A stretch of DNA of 64,000 bases from Protaetiibacter sp. (lineage in GTDB: Bacteria; Actinomycetota; Actinomycetes; Actinomycetales; Microbacteriaceae), in assembly GCA_030150265.1 (NCBI GenBank), contig JASLGG010000052.1, positions 1-64,000 of the forward strand, given 5' to 3'. How positions within the stretch are numbered: the first letter of the stretch is position 1; each line of letters begins with the position of its first letter. The translations under genes were made by a program, and so were the position numbers. Below the pieces are notes generated by a model. That model was given only the letters and a program-made list of their open reading frames with translations, had not been told where the DNA came from and did no database searches. This document shows positions 25,372-33,603 of the stretch, piece after piece.

Positions 25372-26769
25372 ATGTCCTCGCTGCCGATCCTCCCCGCCGG
25401 ATTCCGCTTCGGCATGTCCACCGCCTCGTACCAGATCGAGGGCGCCGTCGACGAGGACGGCCGCGGCGCATCCGTCTGGGACACCTTCGTGCACGAGCCC
25501 GGTCGCGTGCGCGACGGCGAGACGGGCGACGTCGCGATCGACCACTACCACCGCTGGGAGTCGGACCTCGCGCACCTGGCCGACGCGGGCATCCACGACT
25601 ACCGCTTCTCGATCGCCTGGCCGCGCATCGTGCCCGCGGGCACCGGCGCCGTGAACGAGAAAGGGCTCGCGTTCTACGATCGCCTCGTCGACGGGCTGCT
25701 CGCCCGTGGCATCCGCCCCGTGCCGACGCTCTATCACTGGGATCTGCCGCAGGCTCTCGAGGACCGCGGCGGATGGATGGCGCGCGAGACCGCGGAGGCC
25801 CTCGGCGACTACGTGGCCGTCGTGGCGGCACGGCTCGGCGACCGCGTGCACGACTGGATCACCCTCAACGAGATGAGCGTGCAGACCCTCTACGGCTATG
25901 CGCTCACCGAGCACGCGCCGGGCCGCGGGCTCGGCTTCGGGGCGCTTCCCGCTGCCCACCACCAGCTGCTCGCGCACGGGCACGCCGTCGCGCGGCTGCG
26001 CGAGGCGGGGGCGGCGCGCGTCGGTGTCGCGCAGCAGCACTTCCCGGTGGAGCCGGCCTCGGCGAGCGAGGAGGACCTCGTGGCGGCGGGCACCTTCCAC
26101 GCGGTCACCAACCGGCTGTTCTCCGACCCGATCCTGCTCGGCAGCTACCCGGAGGAGCTGCGGCCGCTGCTCCCCGTCGACGACGCCCAGCTCGCCGCCG
26201 ACCTCGCGCTCATCTCGGCGCCGCTCGACTTCTACGGGGTCAACTACTACGAGCCCGTGCGCATCGAGGCGCCGCGCGCCGACGCCGACTACTCGGGCGC
26301 CCTCGAGGTGGACCTGCCCGAGGGCATGCCGTTCGCGCCGGTGCCCTATCCCGCCCAGGAGCGCACCGACTTCGGCTGGGCGATCGCGCCCGAGGGCCTC
26401 ACCGCCGTGCTGCTCGAGCTGCGCGAGCGCTACCCCGCGATGCCGCCCGTCGTGATCACCGAGAACGGCGCCTCCTTCCACGACGTGCCGGATGCCGACG
26501 GCGCGGTGCGCGATCCGCGTCGCGTCGCCTACCTCGACGCGCACCTGCGTGCCGTGGCCACCGCGATCGAGGCGGGGGCGGATGTGCGGGGCTACTACGT
26601 GTGGTCGGCCTTCGACAACTTCGAGTGGGCGGCGGGCTACGCCGAGCGCTTCGGTCTCGTCTACGTGGACTACGCGACGCAGGAGCGCATCCGCAAGGAC
26701 TCGTGGGCCTGGTTCCGCGACGTCGTCGCGGCGAACGCGCGTTCCGTCGTCGGCCACCCCGCTGGTTGA
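25372..26769 (+). CDS. bglA: GH1 family beta-glucosidase
   Basis: A 465-residue cytoplasmic glycoside hydrolase family 1 enzyme of normal length. It opens with FRFGMSTASYQIEGAVDEDG, the conserved N-terminal strand. The acid/base is Glu167 in TLNEM (usually TLNEP) and the nucleophile Glu364 in VITENGAS. VWSAFDNFEWAAGYAERFGL is the aglycone/glycone-site loop. It hydrolyses beta-glucosides retaining configuration, acting on sugar brought in by the MFS transporter encoded 14 bp upstream. The ATG follows CCAGGAGCCC. Its TGA stop lies inside the left end of the palindromic repeat at 26764-26851. Confidence 0.95.
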   Translation: MSSLPILPAGFRFGMSTASYQIEGAVDEDGRGASVWDTFVHEPGRVRDGETGDVAIDHYHRWESDLAHLADAGIHDYRFSIAWPRIVPAGTGAVNEKGLAFYDRLVDGLLARGIRPVPTLYHWDLPQALEDRGGWMARETAEALGDYVAVVAARLGDRVHDWITLNEMSVQTLYGYALTEHAPGRGLGFGALPAAHHQLLAHGHAVARLREAGAARVGVAQQHFPVEPASASEEDLVAAGTFHAVTNRLFSDPILLGSYPEELRPLLPVDDAQLAADLALISAPLDFYGVNYYEPVRIEAPRADADYSGALEVDLPEGMPFAPVPYPAQERTDFGWAIAPEGLTAVLLELRERYPAMPPVVITENGASFHDVPDADGAVRDPRRVAYLDAHLRAVATAIEAGADVRGYYVWSAFDNFEWAAGYAERFGLVYVDYATQERIRKDSWAWFRDVVAANARSVVGHPAG

Positions 26770-26851
26770 GTAGCCGCAAGCGGCGTGTCGAAACCAGCTC
26801 GTGTGGCACGAGAGCGCTGGTTTCGACACGCGCCTCCGGCGCTACTCAACC
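26764..26851. repeat. Palindromic repeat between convergent genes (REP-like, bidirectional terminator)
   Basis: Left end GGTTGAGTAG and right end CTACTCAACC are exact complements, as are the inner segments CGTGTCGAAACCAGC and GCTGGTTTCGACACG and the central CTCGTG/CACGAG. The whole 88 bp folds into one long hairpin. The TGA of the glucosidase gene (26767-26769) and the TGA of the opposing MpaB-like gene (26846-26848, minus strand) are both supplied by its ends. Elements with GGTTGAGTAGC...GGTTTCGACACG arms are common between genes in this bacterial family, as I recall. Confidence 0.85.
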
Positions 26852-27586
26852 CGCGGAAGCCGCGTCCGGCAGCAGCAGCCGCGACGGCAGGCGCCGGATG
26901 CGGCGCGGCGTGAGCCGGGCGAGCACCCGCACGAGGGCGAGCGCCGCGCGCTCGCGGCGCGGCCGGCGCGGCAGCCGGTAGGCGTCGCGCACGGCGTCCG
27001 GCAGCAGCGCCGCGGTCACGAGTCGGCCGAGGGGGAGCGCCGCGCGCACCCACCACGGCACGGTGCCGCGGGCGGGCCGCAGGACGCCGGCCGCCACCGC
27101 GCGGGCGTCGTCGCCGACCGCGAGCTCCGGCAGCATCCGCTCCCAGTAGCCGGCGAACTCCCGCCGCGTCGCGGGCCACCGCTCCGGCGGCACCTGCAGG
27201 CTCGTGCCGAGGCGGCCCGAGATCGCGTAGACCTCGTCGGCCACGGCATCCGGGAGCGGACGGAACAGCGCGTCGTGCACCTGCATCCCGACGCCGTAGA
27301 GCGTCGCCGCCACCCAGAGCTGCGGTCCGGCATCCGTCGCGCCCGGGATGCCGGCGTGCGCCCGGTCGACGCGCGCCGCCGCGGCCTCGGCCACCTCGGG
27401 CGTCCCGAGCCCGATCGCGTACACGTAGCCGAGCGTGTGCCGCAGCCGGCGCATGGGGTCGCGTGCGAAGCGGCTGTACCCGGCGACCGCGGCGCCGACC
27501 GTCGGATGCGCGAGCTGCAGCAGCAGCGCGGCCCCGCCGCCGAGCACGAGCGAGCCCTCCGCCAGGTAGTCCTCGGCCGTGCCCAT
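26846..27586 (-). CDS. Oxygenase MpaB/Lcp-like family protein (DUF2236)
   Basis: A 246-residue protein. Conserved elements of the DUF2236/MpaB family are visible: LLLQLAHPTVGAAVAGYSRF near residues 22-41, RRLRHTLGYVYAIGLG, and DALFRPLPDAVADEVY. Characterised members (mycophenolate biosynthesis MpaB, latex-clearing protein Lcp) are haem b oxygenases; the substrate here is unknown. The ATG at 27586 is chosen because the family begins shortly before the LAEGSLVLGGG segment; an earlier GTG-type start near 27622 would overlap the sucC promoter. Its stop is inside the palindromic repeat shared with the glucosidase gene. It diverges from sucC. Confidence 0.75.
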   Translation of the reverse strand: MGTAEDYLAEGSLVLGGGAALLLQLAHPTVGAAVAGYSRFARDPMRRLRHTLGYVYAIGLGTPEVAEAAAARVDRAHAGIPGATDAGPQLWVAATLYGVGMQVHDALFRPLPDAVADEVYAISGRLGTSLQVPPERWPATRREFAGYWERMLPELAVGDDARAVAAGVLRPARGTVPWWVRAALPLGRLVTAALLPDAVRDAYRLPRRPRRERAALALVRVLARLTPRRIRRLPSRLLLPDAASAG

Positions 27587-27604
27587 GCCCCTATCTTCAC
27601 CGGG

Positions 27605-27656
27605 TAGAGTTGCACCGGCCATTTATCTCGATATCGAACTATCTCGGCATCGAGAC
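27605..27656 (+). promoter_or_regulatory. sucCD promoter with two TCTCGA-type operator sites
   Basis: A TAGAGT -10-like box at 27605-27610 is followed by ATCTCGATATCGAA (27626-27638) and ATCTCGGCATCGAGA (27641-27655). Both resemble the perfect palindrome upstream of icd (arms GATATCTCGA and TCGAGATATC at 46752-46773). Their place just after the presumed transcription start suggests repression. The regulator is not identifiable here. Confidence 0.55.
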
Positions 27657-27697
27657 ATCCCGGCCGTCCATCCCCGACGCATGGAAGAAGCGACAGC

Positions 27698-28861
27698 GTG
27701 GATCTCTACGAGTACCAGGCCCGCGACGTGTTCGAGAAGTACGGGGTCCCCGTGCTCGCCGGCATCGTCGCCGACACCCCCGCCGAGGCGCGCGCCGCGG
27801 CCGAGAAGCTCGGCGGCGTGACCGTCGTCAAGGCGCAGGTGAAGACCGGTGGCCGCGGCAAGGCCGGCGGCGTCAAGGTCGCGAAGACCCCGGACGACGC
27901 GGAGGCCGCCGCCCGGGCGATCCTGGGTCTCGACATCAAGGGCCACGTCGTGAAGCGCCTCATGGTGGCCGCGGGTGCCGACATCCGGGAGGAGTACTAC
28001 TTCTCCGTGCTGCTCGACCGGGCCAACCGCTCGTATCTCTCGCTCGCCTCCTACGAGGGCGGCATGGAGATCGAGCAGCTCGCCGAGGAGCGCCCGGATG
28101 CGCTGGCGCGCGTCGAGGTGAACCCCCTCACCGGCATCACGCTCGAGAAGGCGCGCGAGATCGCGGTCGCCGCGAAGTTCCCGGCCGAGCTCGTCGAGAA
28201 GGTCGCCCCCGTCTTCGTGAAGCTCTACGAGGTCTACACGGGCGAGGACGCCACCCTCGTCGAGGTTAACCCGCTCGTGCTCACCGGGTCGGGCGAGATC
28301 GTCGCCCTCGACGGCAAGGTCTCGCTCGACGACAACGCGAGCGAGGTGCGCCACCCCGACCACGAGGAGCTCGAGGACAAGGGCGCGGCCGACCCGCTCG
28401 AGGCGAAGGCCAAGGCCGCCGGCCTCAACTACGTGAAGCTCGACGGCGAGGTCGGCATCATCGGCAACGGCGCGGGGCTCGTCATGTCGACCCTGGATGT
28501 CGTGGCCTACGCGGGCGAGAACCATGGCGGCGTGAAGCCCGCCAACTTCCTCGACATCGGCGGCGGCGCATCCGCCGAGGTCATGGCTGCGGGACTGGAT
28601 GTGATCCTCGGCGACCCGCAGGTCAAGTCGGTGTTCGTGAACGTGTTCGGCGGCATCACCTCGTGCGTCGCCGTCGCCAACGGCATCGTCAAGGCCCTCG
28701 AGATCCTCGGCGACACGGCCACCAAGCCGCTCGTCGTGCGCCTCGACGGCAACCAGGTGGAGGAGGGCCGCGCCATCCTCGCGGCCGCGAACCACCCGCT
28801 CGTCACCATCGCCACCTCCATGGATCAGGGCGCCGACAAGGCCGCCGAGCTCGCCGCGTAA
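27698..28861 (+). CDS. sucC: Succinyl-CoA synthetase, beta subunit
   Basis: A 387-residue ATP-grasp protein of standard length that forms the nucleotide-binding half of the enzyme converting succinyl-CoA to succinate with ATP or GTP formation in the TCA cycle. It begins MDLYEYQARDVFEKYGVPVL, has the ATP-grasp strand VVKAQVKTGGRGKAGGVK, LVEVNPLVLT (metal-binding) and GGASAEVMAAGL, and ends with VRLDGNQVEEGRAIL. It starts at GTG 27698 behind GGAAGAAG. sucD follows 11 bp downstream. Confidence 0.97.
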   Translation: MDLYEYQARDVFEKYGVPVLAGIVADTPAEARAAAEKLGGVTVVKAQVKTGGRGKAGGVKVAKTPDDAEAAARAILGLDIKGHVVKRLMVAAGADIREEYYFSVLLDRANRSYLSLASYEGGMEIEQLAEERPDALARVEVNPLTGITLEKAREIAVAAKFPAELVEKVAPVFVKLYEVYTGEDATLVEVNPLVLTGSGEIVALDGKVSLDDNASEVRHPDHEELEDKGAADPLEAKAKAAGLNYVKLDGEVGIIGNGAGLVMSTLDVVAYAGENHGGVKPANFLDIGGGASAEVMAAGLDVILGDPQVKSVFVNVFGGITSCVAVANGIVKALEILGDTATKPLVVRLDGNQVEEGRAILAAANHPLVTIATSMDQGADKAAELAA

Positions 28862-28872
28862 GGACCACGAAC

Positions 28873-29772
28873 ATGTCGATCTTCCTCACCAAGGACTCCA
28901 AGGTCATCGTCCAGGGCATCACCGGCGGCGAGGGCACCAAGCACACCGCGCTCATGCTCAAGGCCGGCACCCAGGTCGTGGGCGGCGTCAACGCCCGCAA
29001 GGCCGGCACGACCGTGTCGCACACCGACAAGGACGGCAATCCGGTCGAGCTGCCCGTGTTCGCCTCCGTCGCCGAGGCCATCGAGAAGACGGGGGCGGAT
29101 GTGTCGATCGCCTTCGTGCCGCCGGCCTTCACGAAGGACGCGATGATCGAGGCCATCGATGCCGAGATCCCGCTGCTCGTCGTGATCACCGAGGGCGTGC
29201 CCGTGCAGGACACCGCCGAGGCGTGGGCCTACGCGCAGTCGAAGGGCAACGCGACCCGCATCATCGGGCCGAACTGCCCCGGCATCATCACCCCGGGCGA
29301 GGCGCTCGTGGGCATCACGCCCGCCAACATCACGGGCAAGGGCCCGGTGGGCCTCGTCTCGAAGTCGGGCACCCTGACCTACCAGATGATGTACGAGCTG
29401 CGCGACCTCGGCTTCTCGACCGCGATCGGCATCGGCGGCGACCCCGTCATCGGCACGACCCACATCGACGCGATCGCCGCGTTCGAGGCCGACCCCGAGA
29501 CGCGCGCGATCGTGATGATCGGCGAGATCGGCGGCGACGCCGAGGAGCGCGCGGCCGCCTACATCAAGGCGAACGTGACCAAGCCGGTCGTCGGCTACGT
29601 CGCGGGCTTCACGGCCCCCGAGGGCAAGACGATGGGCCACGCGGGCGCCATCGTGTCCGGCTCGGCCGGCACCGCCCAGGCCAAGAAGGAGGCCCTCGAG
29701 GCCGCGGGCGTCAAGGTCGGCAAGACCCCGTCCGAGACCGCCGCGCTGCTGCGCGAGGTGCTCGCCGGCTGA
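28873..29772 (+). CDS. sucD: Succinyl-CoA synthetase, alpha subunit
   Basis: A 299-residue protein with a CoA-binding Rossmann domain (SKVIVQGITGGEGTKHT) and the ligase domain carrying the phosphorylated histidine, His256, in KTMGHAGAIVSG. GPNCPGIITPGEALVGI is the conserved CoA/phosphate loop. It is the second gene of the sucCD operon, with AAGGACC before the ATG. The subunit pairs with SucC. A long hairpin after the stop (29787-29845) terminates the operon. Confidence 0.97.
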   Translation: MSIFLTKDSKVIVQGITGGEGTKHTALMLKAGTQVVGGVNARKAGTTVSHTDKDGNPVELPVFASVAEAIEKTGADVSIAFVPPAFTKDAMIEAIDAEIPLLVVITEGVPVQDTAEAWAYAQSKGNATRIIGPNCPGIITPGEALVGITPANITGKGPVGLVSKSGTLTYQMMYELRDLGFSTAIGIGGDPVIGTTHIDAIAAFEADPETRAIVMIGEIGGDAEERAAAYIKANVTKPVVGYVAGFTAPEGKTMGHAGAIVSGSAGTAQAKKEALEAAGVKVGKTPSETAALLREVLAG

Positions 29773-29786
29773 GCCCGGGCTCTCCC

Positions 29787-29845
29787 CTGAGGGGTCGCAT
29801 CGTGTCCTCAACACGCCGTTGGGGCGACACATTGCGACCCCTCAG
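29787..29845. terminator. Long hairpin after sucD (palindromic repeat)
   Basis: Arms 29787-29806 and 29826-29845 match at 18 of 20 positions (CTGAGGGGTCGCA pairs with TGCGACCCCTCAG), with a 19-base loop. The right arm ends 16 bp before the -10 box of the next gene. The length and near-perfection suggest a repeat element acting as terminator. Confidence 0.75.
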
Positions 29846-29873
29846 CGATGCGCAGCTGAGGCAGACTGGGCGC

Positions 29874-31283
29874 ATGAGCGCCGACGCCCTCCGCCGCAGC
29901 ACACCGTCAGCGGAGGGCATCGACGCCCGTGGACTCGAGGCCCTGCTCGACGCCTGGGAGGCGCACCCCGGCATCCGGCCTCACGGCCTCGTGGTGCTGC
30001 GGCACGGCGCGGTCGTTGCCGAGGGATGGTGGGAGCCGTACGCCGCCGATCGCGTTCAGCTGCTGTACTCGCTCAGCAAGAGCTTCACCTCGACCGCCGC
30101 CGGCCTCGCGCGCGCCGAGGGGCTGCTCGACCTCGACGCCCCGGTCATCTCGTACTTCCCGGAGTACGACGCGGATGCCGCCCACGAGCGCACCCGGCGG
30201 ATGACGGTGCGGCACATCGCGGCCATGGCGAGCGGTCACGCGGGTGACGCCATCGACACCGCGCTCGCCGCGGGCCAGGGCGACCTCATCCGGGGCTTCC
30301 TGCGCACGCCGCCCGACGCCGAGCCGGGCACCCTCTTCGCGTACAACCAGCCGTGCACCTACGTCCTCGGCGCGATCGTGCAGCGCGCCGCGGGCATGAG
30401 CCTCACCGACTATCTGCGCCCCCGGCTCCTCGATCCGCTCGGCATCCGCGACGCCGCGTGGGAGCAGGCGCCCCCGGGCTGCGACATCGGCTTCACCGGG
30501 CTGCACGCCACGACGCACGCGGTGGCGCGGCTCGGCCAGCTCTACCTCCAGCGCGGTCGCTGGGGCGACATCCAGCTGCTCGACGCGGGGTGGGTCGACG
30601 AGGCCACGCGCGTGCAGGTCGCCAACCCCGCGGAGTCGAACCCCGACTGGCGGCAGGGCTACGGCTTCCAGTTCTGGATGTCGCGCCACGGCTATCGCGG
30701 CGACGGCGCCTACGGCCAGTTCTGCCTCGTGCTGCCGGAGCAGGACGCGGTGCTCGCCCTCACCTCCGAGAGCCCCGACATGCAGGCCGTGCTCGACACC
30801 GTGTGGCAGCACCTGCTGCCCGCCTTCGACGCGGATGCGGATGCCGCGGCCGACGAGCGCCTCGCCGCCCGGCTCGCGGGGGCGCGCGTGGCGCCGCCCG
30901 CGCTCGCCCCGCACCCGGACGACCTCGCCGGGTGGGACGGCGCCGTCTTCGCGGTGGCGGACGCCTCCGCCGCCCAGCCCGCGACGTCGATCCGCGAGGT
31001 GCGGGTGGAAGCCGAGGGCGGCGCCTGGCGGCTCGTGCTGGTCGACGGCGAGGGCGAGCTCGCCTACCGGCTGGGCGTCGGCGCGTGGGCGGAGTCGGCG
31101 CCCGATGGACTGCCCGCCGCCGTCGCGGGCGGCTGGTCGGCGGAAGGCCTCCGCGCGGAGCTGCTCTTCGTCGAGACCCCGCACACCCTCCGCCTCGACC
31201 TCGCTCCCGGGGGAACCGCGGTCGCGAGCTGGGTGACGGCCCCGCTCGGCTCGGGCGACATCCGCCGTCTCCGCCGCCCCTGA
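29874..31283 (+). CDS. Serine hydrolase, beta-lactamase/class C (AmpC-like) fold
   Basis: A 469-residue protein. The class C beta-lactamase fold has its nucleophile in SLSK (Ser66, Lys69). The tyrosine motif equivalent is in LFAYNQPCTYVLG, and the C-terminal strand motif around ALTSESPDMQ is loosely conserved. A beta-rich C-terminal extension (about 330-469) follows. No signal peptide is visible, so the protein is probably cytoplasmic and more likely an esterase or peptidase than a beta-lactamase. CAGACT ends six bases before the ATG and there is no ribosome-binding site, suggesting leaderless expression. The next membrane-protein gene is 11 bp downstream. Confidence 0.85.
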   Translation: MSADALRRSTPSAEGIDARGLEALLDAWEAHPGIRPHGLVVLRHGAVVAEGWWEPYAADRVQLLYSLSKSFTSTAAGLARAEGLLDLDAPVISYFPEYDADAAHERTRRMTVRHIAAMASGHAGDAIDTALAAGQGDLIRGFLRTPPDAEPGTLFAYNQPCTYVLGAIVQRAAGMSLTDYLRPRLLDPLGIRDAAWEQAPPGCDIGFTGLHATTHAVARLGQLYLQRGRWGDIQLLDAGWVDEATRVQVANPAESNPDWRQGYGFQFWMSRHGYRGDGAYGQFCLVLPEQDAVLALTSESPDMQAVLDTVWQHLLPAFDADADAAADERLAARLAGARVAPPALAPHPDDLAGWDGAVFAVADASAAQPATSIREVRVEAEGGAWRLVLVDGEGELAYRLGVGAWAESAPDGLPAAVAGGWSAEGLRAELLFVETPHTLRLDLAPGGTAVASWVTAPLGSGDIRRLRRP

Positions 31284-31294
31284 GAGGAGCCGCC

Positions 31295-32617
31295 ATGCCC
31301 CGCGAGACGCAGGCCCAGAGGATCGCCCGCATCGAGGAGGAGAACGCGCGGCTGCGCGGGGAGCTCGACGCGCGCGAGCCGCGCCGACGGGGCACCGGGC
31401 GCGCGGTCGCCTCCGTGGTGCTCCTCGTCGTCGCCGCGCTTCTCGCGCCGGTGGCCCTCGTGGCGAGCACCGCGCAACGGCTGCTCGGCGACACCGACTT
31501 CTTCGTGGCGACCCTGCAGCCGATCGTCGAGGACGAGGCCGTGCAGCAGCTCATCGTCGACCGCACGACGGAGGCGATCCGCACCCAGGCCGGTCTCGAC
31601 GCCCTCGTCGCCGACGTCTTCGCGGGCCTCGGCGAGCTCGGCCTGCCGCCCCGCGCCGCTGCGGCGCTGCAGCTGCTCGAGGGCCCGGCGAGCGATGGCC
31701 TGGGCGCCCTCGTCGAACGGGTCGTGACGGGGGTGGTGACCTCCGACGCGTTCCGCGACGTCATCGCGCAGTCGCTGCGGATCGGCCACGCGCAGCTCAC
31801 GGCCGTGCTGAGCGGCCGCTCGGACACCGTGAGCATCTCGGCGGCGGGCGAGGTCGGCATCGCGCTCGACCCGATCCTCGACCGCGTGCGCACGGCGCTC
31901 ACCGAGGCCGGGCTGCCATTCGCCTCGCTCATCCCGAGCACCGGCCAGGTGATCGTCGTGGCGACCTCGGCGCAGCTCGGCCGGATCGCGTGGCTCTACC
32001 GGCTCGCGGTCGCCGGGGGGCCCTGGCTCCCGTGGGTCGTCATCGCCCTGCTCCTCGGCGGGGTGCTCGTCGCGCGCCGCTGGGCGGTCGCGATCCTCGG
32101 CGCGGGGCTCGCCCTCGCGCTCGCGGCGGCCGCGCTCGCGGCGGCGGTCGCCGCCGGCCGGATGGTCGCGCTCGGGGCGACGGCGGGCATGCTCCCCGCG
32201 GCGGCGATGGGCGCGATCTACGACACCGTCGTCGCATCCGTGGCGGACTCCGCGCTCGCCGCGATCGTGGTCGGGCTCGGTGTGGCGCTCGTCGCCTGGC
32301 TCGCCGGACCGTTCCGCGCGAGCCGCGCGCTGCGCGGGTTCGCGGATGCGGCGGCCGACTCGCTGCGCGCCGCGGCGGAGCGGCACGGCGTGACGACCGG
32401 GCGGTTCGGCGAGCTGCTGCGCCGGGCGCGCCTCGGCATCCGGGTCGCGGTGGGCGTGGTCGCTGCCGCGATCGTGCTGTTCGTGCGACCGCTCACCCCG
32501 GCGGCCATCGCCTGGACCCTCGTGGGGGCGCTGCTCGTCGTGGCGGCGGCCCGCCTGCTGGAGCGTCCGGCATCCGCCGGCGCGGGAGCGGATGCGTCTG
32601 CCGCGACCCCGGCGTGA
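31295..32617 (+). CDS. Integral membrane protein of unknown function
   Basis: A 440-residue protein. It starts with a short coiled coil (AQRIARIEEENARLRGELDA) and a transmembrane helix (about 38-60), has a soluble extracytoplasmic region of some 170 residues (STAQRLLGDTDFFVATLQP and following), then four hydrophobic segments from about residue 230, and ends in a final helix and an Ala-rich tail. This plan is common among uncharacterised actinobacterial membrane proteins. The ATG follows GAGAGGAGC and lies 11 bp after the serine hydrolase stop, so the two genes form an operon. Its stop nearly meets the opposing ROK gene. Confidence 0.75.
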   Translation: MPRETQAQRIARIEEENARLRGELDAREPRRRGTGRAVASVVLLVVAALLAPVALVASTAQRLLGDTDFFVATLQPIVEDEAVQQLIVDRTTEAIRTQAGLDALVADVFAGLGELGLPPRAAAALQLLEGPASDGLGALVERVVTGVVTSDAFRDVIAQSLRIGHAQLTAVLSGRSDTVSISAAGEVGIALDPILDRVRTALTEAGLPFASLIPSTGQVIVVATSAQLGRIAWLYRLAVAGGPWLPWVVIALLLGGVLVARRWAVAILGAGLALALAAAALAAAVAAGRMVALGATAGMLPAAAMGAIYDTVVASVADSALAAIVVGLGVALVAWLAGPFRASRALRGFADAAADSLRAAAERHGVTTGRFGELLRRARLGIRVAVGVVAAAIVLFVRPLTPAAIAWTLVGALLVVAAARLLERPASAGAGADASAATPA

Positions 32618-32623
32618 AGCGGC

Positions 32624-33544
32624 TCAGCCGCGCATAACGAGCGAGGCCGCGCCCACGAGCGGGGCGTCGTCGCCGAGCTCCGCGCGCACCACGCGCGGCG
32701 AGCGCGTGTAGGGGAGCAGCGAGAGCCCGGCCGCGGTCGCCGCGACCTGCTCGACGTAGTCGGGGGAGACGCGGGAGAAGCCGCCGCCGATCACGGCGAC
32801 GTCGAGGTCGAGCAGGGTCCAGACATCCGCGATGAGCAATCCGACGGCCCTCGCCGAACGCGCGACCGCCTCGCGCGGGATCGTCTCGCCGCGCGCCCAT
32901 CCGGCCGCCAGCTCCTCGCCGCTCGTGCCCTGCCACCCCTGCGCGCGCGCCCAGGCCACGGATGCCGGCCCCGAGGCGATGTCCTCGACCGTCAGCAGGC
33001 GCCCCTCGGCGTCGCGCTCGCTCGCGCGCACCTGCCCGACGTGGCCCGCGTTGCCGGTGGCGCCTCCGAGACGGCGGCCGTCGGCCACGAGCCCGCCGCC
33101 GACGCCGGTCGACACCACCATGCCGAGCATCGTGCCCGCACCGCGTCCCGCGCCGAGGCGGCTCTCGGCGAGCGCGATGCACTGGCCGTCGAGCGCGAGC
33201 TCCACGGGTGCGTCGACGAGCTCCGCGATCGTCGCGCGCAGCGGGAAGCCCGCGAGGCCCGGCATGTTGACGGGGGCCACGGTTCCGGCGTCGAGATCGA
33301 GCGGCCCGGCGGTGCCGACGCCGACGCCCGCGAGCGCATCCGGTCGTGCCGCGCGGGCGGTGCCGATCGCCTCCTCGAGGGCTCGCCGCATCCGGGCGGG
33401 GTCGGCGTCGCGCCCCGTCGCCACGCGGGCGCGGCTGCCCGGCACGATCCGGCCCTCGGCATCGACGAGAGCCGCCTCGAGCTTGGTGCCGCCGATGTCG
33501 ACGGCGAGCACGGGAGACGAGGTCGGGTCGGCGGCTTCATCCAC
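32624..33544 (-). CDS. ROK-family sugar kinase/regulator-like protein without the zinc motif
   Basis: A 306-residue protein. The ATP-binding N-terminus LAVDIGGTKLEAALVD, the catalytic-region LDGQCIALAES (Asp conserved) and the adenosine-motif VVSTGVGGGLVADG mark the ROK family, here without a DNA-binding domain, so a sugar or amino-sugar kinase. The usual zinc motif GHxxV...CxCGxxGC is reduced to AGHVGQVRASE without cysteines. The likely reaction is phosphorylation of glucose, N-acetylglucosamine or N-acetylmannosamine; which one is not clear. It starts at a GTG six bases after a TAGCAT -10-like box (leaderless). It is divergent from the peptidase gene at 33604. Confidence 0.85.
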   Translation of the reverse strand: MDEAADPTSSPVLAVDIGGTKLEAALVDAEGRIVPGSRARVATGRDADPARMRRALEEAIGTARAARPDALAGVGVGTAGPLDLDAGTVAPVNMPGLAGFPLRATIAELVDAPVELALDGQCIALAESRLGAGRGAGTMLGMVVSTGVGGGLVADGRRLGGATGNAGHVGQVRASERDAEGRLLTVEDIASGPASVAWARAQGWQGTSGEELAAGWARGETIPREAVARSARAVGLLIADVWTLLDLDVAVIGGGFSRVSPDYVEQVAATAAGLSLLPYTRSPRVVRAELGDDAPLVGAASLVMRG

Positions 33545-33550
33545 GGAGGC

Positions 33551-33597
33551 ATGCTACCGAGCGTCGGCGCGGGGTGCGGGAGACGACCGCATAGGCT
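33551..33597. promoter_or_regulatory. Divergent leaderless promoters
   Basis: TAGCAT (minus strand, 33551-33556) serves the ROK gene, and TAGGCT (plus strand, 33592-33597) serves the peptidase gene. Each ends exactly six bases before its start codon, leaving no room for a ribosome-binding site. Confidence 0.6.
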
Positions 33598-33603
33598 GAC
33601 CCC

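Noticed and set aside
23839..25831. Minus-strand open frames extending the fusion gene upstream past 23838
   Set aside because: They would run antisense through the MFS transporter gene; a good ribosome-binding site supports the ATG at 23838.
29874..31283. True beta-lactamase (antibiotic resistance)
   Set aside because: No signal peptide, weak second and third motifs and a long C-terminal extension; better described as a generic serine hydrolase.
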